Source of the DNA: Streptomyces hundungensis
GTDB lineage: Bacteria > Actinomycetota > Actinomycetes > Streptomycetales > Streptomycetaceae
Direction: 5' to 3'
NCBI RefSeq assembly: GCF_003627815.1
Contig: NZ_CP032698.1
Coordinates: 6,572,001 to 6,636,000 of the forward strand
Length of the DNA: 64,000 nt
Every line of letters begins with the position of its first letter. Positions within the stretch are counted from its first letter, which is position 1. Below, in pieces: positions 54,872-64,000 of the stretch. The notes beneath the pieces were generated by a model. The model saw nothing but the letters and a program-made list of their open reading frames with translations. It ran no database searches and was not told where the DNA came from. The position numbers and the translations under genes are program-made.

Positions 54872-55513
54872 ATGATCACGGCCATCGAACGTACGCCACT
54901 GACCCGGGACTTCTTCGACCGCCCCGTCCTGGAGGTCGCCCCCGATCTCCTGGGCCGCACGCTGGTACGACGCACTCCCGAGGGGCCCCTCGAACTCCGC
55001 CTGACGGAAGTCGAGGCGTACGACGGCCCCAACGACCCCGGTTCCCACGCCTTCCGAGGCCGCACGCCCCGCAACGACGTGATGTTCGGGCCGCCCGGAC
55101 ACGCGTACGTCTACTTCACCTACGGGATGTGGCACTGCCTCAACCTGGTGTGCGGCCCGGCGGGGCGGGCGAGCGGTGTCCTGCTCAGGGCGGGGGAGAT
55201 CGTGGTGGGCGCCGATCTGGCCCGCTCCCGGCGGCTCTCGGCCCGCCATGACAAAGAACTGGCCAAAGGCCCGGCCCGGCTGGCCACCGCGCTCGATGTC
55301 GGCCGCCCCTTGAACGGCGTGGACGCGTGCGACGGGCCCGAGGCCCCGCTCTCCGTCCTTACGGGCACCCCTCCCCACCCCGACCAGGTACGCAGCGGCC
55401 CCCGCACCGGCGTCGGCGGCGACGGGGCTCCGCACCCCTGGCGCTTCTGGATCTCGGACGACCCCACGGTGAGCCCCTATCGCGCCCATCAGCCCCGCAA
55501 ACGCCGAACTTGA
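54872..55513 (+). CDS. DNA-3-methyladenine glycosylase (AAG/MPG family)
   Basis: This 213-aa protein has [38 protein letters not shown] (catalytic Glu in EVEAY), [15 protein letters not shown] and [10 protein letters not shown]. It removes alkylated purines from DNA. There is no clear ribosome site; TACGCT at 54858-54863 lies 8 bases before the ATG, so the mRNA may be leaderless. An rrn promoter-like sequence overlaps its stop. Confidence 0.93.
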   Translation: MITAIERTPLTRDFFDRPVLEVAPDLLGRTLVRRTPEGPLELRLTEVEAYDGPNDPGSHAFRGRTPRNDVMFGPPGHAYVYFTYGMWHCLNLVCGPAGRASGVLLRAGEIVVGADLARSRRLSARHDKELAKGPARLATALDVGRPLNGVDACDGPEAPLSVLTGTPPHPDQVRSGPRTGVGGDGAPHPWRFWISDDPTVSPYRAHQPRKRRT

Positions 55514-55538
55514 CTCGGCCTCGAGCGGCGCCTAACGT
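55510..55538 (+). promoter_or_regulatory. Promoter-like sequence TTGACT-17-TAACGT
   Basis: TTGACT at 55510-55515 and TAACGT at 55533-55538 have the ideal 17-base spacing. It overlaps the glycosylase stop codon and is the most upstream promoter candidate of the rrn operon. Confidence 0.55.
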
Positions 55539-55560
55539 ATCCCGAGCCGCTTGAGACGGG

Positions 55561-55674
55561 CCCTGCTGTTCAGCATCCCCAAGCGACATCCACTACCTAC
55601 GATCGAACCCTGACGGGTCTCAATTTCGGCATGCCGAAATTCGAACTCGAATGACTCGATTATGAACAGCAGGG
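55561..55674. repeat. Nested inverted repeats upstream of the rrn leader
   Basis: CCCTGCTGTTCA (55561-55572) and TGAACAGCAGGG (55663-55674) are exact complements 90 bases apart. Between them lies the perfect 20-bp palindrome AATTTCGGCATGCCGAAATT (55622-55641). The left arm is inside the region that would be transcribed from the 55510 promoter. Confidence 0.65.
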
Positions 55675-56061
55675 GAAACCCGCTAAAGTAGTGGACACGC
55701 CGAAAGGGAAACGCGAAAGCGAAGATCTCGAAGCGTTCCCCATTCCGACGGGGAATCGGACACGAAAGCGTCTGATAGAGTCGGGAACACGAAATACCGA
55801 AGGGAAGCGCCCGGAGGAAAGCCCGAGAGGGTGAGTACGAAGGAAGCGTCCGTTCCTTGAGAACTCAACAGCGTGCCAAAAGTCAACGCCAGATTGACAA
55901 CCCCGTATCCACTCCGGTGGATCGAGGTTCCTTTGAAAAGTCCTGTCGACCTTCACGGTCGGCAGGCGATTACACAGCGAGGACGCTGTGGACGGGCCAC
56001 CTTATTCCGGTGGTTCCGTCCCGCTCTTACGTGATGTGTGCACCCGATTACGGGTAAACAT
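55675..56061 (+). promoter_or_regulatory. rrn promoter and leader region
   Basis: This AT-richer stretch has the conserved Streptomyces rrn leader. -10-like hexamers are TAAAGT at 55684-55689 and TAGAGT at 55776-55781, indicating tandem promoters; their -35 elements are weak. TTGAGAACTCAACAG at 55857-55871 matches the actinobacterial boxA-like antitermination sequence, repeated in the 16S-23S spacer. Stems before 16S (around 55945-55975 and 55990-56030) are probable RNase III processing sites. Confidence 0.6.
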
Positions 56062-60999
<4,938 letters not shown>

Positions 61000-61103
61000 C
61001 AGTTGCTCGCGTCCACTGTGTTAGTTCTGAAGCAACGAACAGTTGCTGGTTGAGCAGAACCCACTTAATTGAAAAGTGTGCTTGTTCGCTCGAAACCGAT
61101 AGG

Positions 61104-61222
61104 GTTTCGGTGGTCATAGCGTTAGGGAAACGCCCGGTTACATTCCGAACCCGGAAGCTAAGCCTTTCAGCGCCGATGGTACTTCAGGGGGGACCCTGTG
61201 GGAGAGTAGGACGCCGCCGAAC
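61104..61222 (+). rRNA. rrf: 5S ribosomal RNA
   Basis: GTTTCGGTGGTCATAGCGTT to GGACGCCGCCGAAC, about 119 bases, with CCGAACCCGGAAGCTAAGCC in the middle. The terminal stem (GTTTCGGTGG with CCGCCGAAC) pairs. It lies about 105 bases after 23S and just before the rrn terminator. Confidence 0.96.
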
Positions 61223-61232
61223 AATATTTATG

Positions 61233-61275
61233 GACCCTTGGTCCCAGCGTTCACGCTGGGACCAAGGGTCTTTTT
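61233..61275 (+). terminator. rrn operon terminator
   Basis: A 17-bp perfect stem, 61233-61249 (GACCCTTGGTCCCAGCG) with 61254-61270, has a TTCA loop and TTTTT after it, a strong intrinsic terminator that separates the rrn operon from the 61359 gene. Confidence 0.95.
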
Positions 61276-61358
61276 GTTTTTCCGCTTTGTTTTGCCGAAG
61301 CGCGTCGGGCAGCCGACTGCGCGAGAATGACTGTAGTACCCGAAGACTAGGAGTCACG

Positions 61359-63845
61359 ATGTCCACCAACTCTCCCGACGATCGTCCGGAGCGCGAGCCG
61401 CGCCGTCAGGATGGTGGCGACCGGGGCGGCTACCGCGGTGGCCGAGACGACCGCGGTCCGCGTCGTGACAACGACCGCGGTTGCTACGGCGGGCGTCGTG
61501 ACGACAGTCGCGGTGGCGCGCCCAGCGGTGGCTCCTCCGGCGGTGGGTACCCCCGCCGCGACGACCGCGGCGGTCGCCCCGCCGGCGGCGGCAGCTCGTA
61601 CGGCCGTCGCGACGACCGTCCGGCCCCCCGTCGCGATGACGACCGTGGTGGTTTCCGTCGCGATGACAACCGCGGTGGTGGCGGCGGTTTCCGTCGTGAC
61701 GACAACCGGGGTGGATCTGCCGGTGGTGGCAGCTCGTTCGGGCGTCGTGACGACCGTCCCGCCCCGCGCCGTGACGACAACCGCGGTGGTGGCGGCGGCT
61801 CCTACGGTCGCCGTGACGACAACCGTGGTGGTGGCGGCGGTTTCCGTCGTGACGACAACCGGGGTGGTGGCGGCGGTTTCCGTCGTGATGACAACCGTGG
61901 TGGGTCTGCCGGTGGTGGCAGCTCCTTCGGGCGTCGTGATGACCGTCCGGCTCCGCGTCGGGACGATGACCGTGGTGGGTTCCGTCGTGATGACAACCGC
62001 GGTGGGTCTGCCGGTGGTGGCAGCTCCTTCGGGCGTCGTGATGACCGTCCGGCTCCGCGTCGGGACGATGACCGTGGTGGGTTCCGTCGTGATGACAACC
62101 GCGGTGGGTCTGCCGGTGGTGGCAGCTCCTTCGGGCGTCGTGATGACCGTCCGGCTCCGCGTCGGGACGATGACCGTGGTGGGTTCCGTCGTGATGACAA
62201 CCGCGGTGGGTCTGCCGGTGGTGGCAGCTCCTACGGGCGTCGTGACGACCGTCCGGCCCCGCGCCGCGACGACAACCGCGGTGGTGGCGGCAGCTCGTAC
62301 GGGCGTCGTGACGACCGTCCCGCCCCGCGTCGCGATGATGACCGTGGTGGGTTCCGTCGTGACGACAACCGCGGTGGTGGCGGCGGTTTCCGTCGTGATG
62401 ACCGTCCGGCGCCGCGCCGTGACGACAACCGTGGCGGCGGCGGCTCGTACGGGCGTCGCGACGACCGTCCCGCCCCGCGCCGCGATGACGACCGTGGCGG
62501 GTTCCGTCGCGATGAGCGTCCGGCGCCGCGCCGTGACGACGACCGTGGTGGGTTCCGTCGTGATGACAACCGTGGTGCTGGCGGCGGCTCGTACGGACGT
62601 CGCGATGAGCGTCCGGCTCCCCGTCGGGACGACGACCGGGGTGGCTACGGCGCCCGGCGTGACGACCGTCCGGCTCCGCGCCGCGACGACGACCGTGGTG
62701 GGTTCCGCCGTGACGACCGGGGCGACCGCGGTGGCTACCGTGGGCGTGAGGACCGTCCGGCCCCCCGTCGCGACGACGACCGGGGTGGCTACGGGCGTCG
62801 GGACGACCGGGACCGGGATCGTGACCGCGAGCCCGTCAAGCGGTTGCCGATCGACGAGGACGTCACCGGTGACGAGATCGACGCCGATGTGCGTCAGGAG
62901 CTGATGAGCCTGCCCAAGGGTCTCGCCGAGGAAGTGGCGTGCAACCTGGTGATGGTGGCGCGGCTCATCGACGACGAGCCCGAGCAGGCCTACGCCTACT
63001 CCCGCATCGCGCTGCGGCTCGCCTCCCGCGTCGCCGCCGTCCGCGAGGCCGCCGGCTTCGCCGCGTACGCCACCCAGAAGTATTCGGAGGCGCTCGCGGA
63101 GTTCCGTGCCGCGCGTCGGATGACCGGCTCGGTCGAGCTGTGGCCCGTCATGGCGGACTGCGAGCGCGGCCTCGGTCGTCCCGAGCGGGCGCTGGCGATG
63201 GCCGGCGAGCCCGAGGTGCAGAAGCTCGACAAGCCCGGCCAGGTCGAGATGCGTCTCGTCGCGGCCGGTGCGCGCCGGGACATGGGGCAGCTGGACGCGG
63301 CCATCGTGACCCTCCAGAGCCCCGAGCTCGCGTCGAACTCCGTACAGCCGTGGACCGCGCGACTGCGCTACGCGTACGCCGACGCGCTGCTGGCCGCGAC
63401 CCGTGAGGACGAGGCCCGCGAATGGTTCGCCAAGGCGCTTGAGGCGGACAAGGACGGCTCGACCGACGCCTCCGACCGGCTCGCCGAGCTGGACGGGGTC
63501 GACTTCGTCGACGCGATGGCCGAGAACCACGACGTCGACGCGGACGCCGAGCTCGAAGCGGACGACGACCTCGACGCGGCGCGTGGTGAGGTCGAGGACG
63601 CCCCTGAGTTCGACGACGAGGGCGAGGAGGAGGACGACTTCGAGGGCGACGACTCCGATGTCGTCCGCGCCGCCGAGGTGGTCGACGCGGACGAGGTCAT
63701 TGACGCCGACCTGGTGGAGTCCGCGCCGAACGAGGCCGTTCCGTCGGTGGACAAGGCCGAGAAGGCCGACAAGGCCGAGAAGGCCGACAAGGACGAGAAG
63801 GTCGACAAGAGCGGCCGGAGCGAGCAGAGCGACAAGGACGCCTGA
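61359..63845 (+). CDS. RG/RD-rich repeat protein with TPR-like domain and acidic tail
   Basis: This 828-aa protein has three parts. Residues 1-490 are an Arg/Asp/Gly-rich disordered region with about 13 copies of a RPAPRRDD motif plus RGGFRRDDNRGG spacers. Residues about 495-715 form paired helices (TPR-like: LAEEVACNLVMVARLIDDEP, AGFAAYATQKYSEALAEFRAARR, YADALLAATREDEAREWFAKALEAD). The tail, about 720-828, is Asp/Glu-rich and ends in KAEKADK repeats. RG-rich regions commonly bind RNA. Its place 84 bases after the rrn terminator suggests a ribosome- or RNA-related role, which is inference. AGGAG is 6 bases before the ATG. Confidence 0.85.
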   Translation: MSTNSPDDRPEREPRRQDGGDRGGYRGGRDDRGPRRDNDRGCYGGRRDDSRGGAPSGGSSGGGYPRRDDRGGRPAGGGSSYGRRDDRPAPRRDDDRGGFRRDDNRGGGGGFRRDDNRGGSAGGGSSFGRRDDRPAPRRDDNRGGGGGSYGRRDDNRGGGGGFRRDDNRGGGGGFRRDDNRGGSAGGGSSFGRRDDRPAPRRDDDRGGFRRDDNRGGSAGGGSSFGRRDDRPAPRRDDDRGGFRRDDNRGGSAGGGSSFGRRDDRPAPRRDDDRGGFRRDDNRGGSAGGGSSYGRRDDRPAPRRDDNRGGGGSSYGRRDDRPAPRRDDDRGGFRRDDNRGGGGGFRRDDRPAPRRDDNRGGGGSYGRRDDRPAPRRDDDRGGFRRDERPAPRRDDDRGGFRRDDNRGAGGGSYGRRDERPAPRRDDDRGGYGARRDDRPAPRRDDDRGGFRRDDRGDRGGYRGREDRPAPRRDDDRGGYGRRDDRDRDRDREPVKRLPIDEDVTGDEIDADVRQELMSLPKGLAEEVACNLVMVARLIDDEPEQAYAYSRIALRLASRVAAVREAAGFAAYATQKYSEALAEFRAARRMTGSVELWPVMADCERGLGRPERALAMAGEPEVQKLDKPGQVEMRLVAAGARRDMGQLDAAIVTLQSPELASNSVQPWTARLRYAYADALLAATREDEAREWFAKALEADKDGSTDASDRLAELDGVDFVDAMAENHDVDADAELEADDDLDAARGEVEDAPEFDDEGEEEDDFEGDDSDVVRAAEVVDADEVIDADLVESAPNEAVPSVDKAEKADKAEKADKDEKVDKSGRSEQSDKDA
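61899..62204 (+). repeat. Three identical 102-bp tandem repeats inside the RG-rich gene
   Basis: Units start at 61899, 62001 and 62103; each encodes 34 residues (181-282 of the protein). By eye the three are identical at every base, including third codon positions. A further, diverged copy starts at 62205. This shows a very recent in-frame expansion or gene conversion. Confidence 0.85.
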
Positions 63846-63877
63846 CGTCGGGTGATGTCTGAGCGTTGAGGAAGAGG

Positions 63878-63914
63878 AAAGAGGCGGTGCCCCCGGTCGG
63901 GGCGCCGCCTCTTT
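63878..63914 (+). terminator. Intrinsic terminator after the RG-rich gene
   Basis: AAAGAGGCGGTGCCCC (63878-63893) pairs with 63899-63914 around CGGTC, with one G-U pair; TTTT follows. Confidence 0.88.
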
Positions 63915-63949
63915 TCGTTCTGGTGCCCTGAGGAGGGGGCGACTTCTTC

Positions 63950-64000
63950 GTCTGCGGACCGTGCGGGGCTGGTCGCGCAGTTCCCCGCGCCCCTAAGGGG
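63950..64000. repeat. Dispersed intergenic repeat, third location
   Basis: GTCTGCGGACCGTGCGGGGC followed by TGGTCGCGCAGTTCCCCGCG and CCCCT matches the inverted module a copies at 48230-48370. It runs to the window edge and may continue. Confidence 0.75.

Noticed and set aside
61899..62204. Regular tandem repeats considered as a CRISPR array
   Set aside because: The units are directly adjacent with no spacers, preserve the reading frame, and there are no cas genes.
61347..63530. 727-aa minus-strand frame (Thr/Val-rich) and 497-aa plus frame over the RG-rich gene
   Set aside because: Both are mirror images of the repeated Arg/Asp/Gly codons. The accepted frame alone has a ribosome site, a folded TPR-like domain and proper codon bias after the repeats.

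Overview
The window is a piece of a Streptomyces-type actinobacterial chromosome. The evidence is very high GC with strong third-position GC in real genes, GTG/TTG starts, several apparently leaderless genes, and many conserved Streptomyces families: a 'streptophobe' membrane protein, an FHA-FHA-ABC exporter, Asp23/AmaP genes, an ABC-F ATPase, DUF3099 and SGM_5486-type small proteins. The rRNA operon order is 16S-23S-5S with no tRNA in the spacer. Most of the window looks like core chromosome; I see no prophage, integrase, insertion sequence, CRISPR array or antibiotic cluster.

Layout. 1-240: tail of an unrecognised gene. 385-2591: ABC-F ATPase behind a possible leaderless 7-codon uORF, then a small HTH protein. 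2740-3540: enoyl-CoA hydratase behind a 36-bp palindrome, followed by tandem GC-rich repeats. 3893-7039: an envelope-stress block with two Asp23 proteins, a small membrane protein, a DUF6286-like protein, AmaP and a divergent protein that looks like two degenerate Asp23 units. 7221-12110 (minus strand): DEDDh exonuclease, zinc-ribbon protein, SURF1, GH15 and SDR. 12407-17352: a TetR regulator divergent from acetoacetate decarboxylase-like, SDR and two paralogous amidohydrolase genes, with a 15-bp operator-like palindrome between them. 17377-20915: VIT1-type transporter, sterol-desaturase-like hydroxylase, YhhN protein, alcohol dehydrogenase.

20966-28704: secreted subtilase, DUF485/SSS acetate-type symporter pair, moaA, small proteins, tyrS. 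28757-33362: pmbA/tldD peptidase pair divergent from fabG-fabI. 33459-38615: a secreted protein, a GntR/MFS pair with a 38-aa partner, a SixA-like phosphatase and serB. 38742-44098: streptophobe protein, FHA-ABC exporter, secreted transglycosylase. 44369-50188: queA, SDR, a two-component system, an unknown protein and a lone ABC ATPase. 50275-55513: NfeD and SPFH, TSUP permease, HNH protein, PEBP-like protein, Spo0M and a 3-methyladenine glycosylase. 55514-61275: the rrn operon with its promoter region. 61359-63845: an 828-aa protein with a very long Arg/Gly/Asp repeat region, TPR-like helices and an acidic tail.

The most unusual items are the RG/RD-rich protein directly behind the rRNA operon, including three identical 102-bp repeat units; the TetR/decarboxylase/SDR/double-amidohydrolase cluster; the Asp23-derived duplication; an SDR gene that reads into a dispersed intergenic repeat; the possible uORF before the ABC-F gene; and nested palindromes upstream of the rRNA promoters. 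All homology calls were made by eye from motifs; no searches were run.
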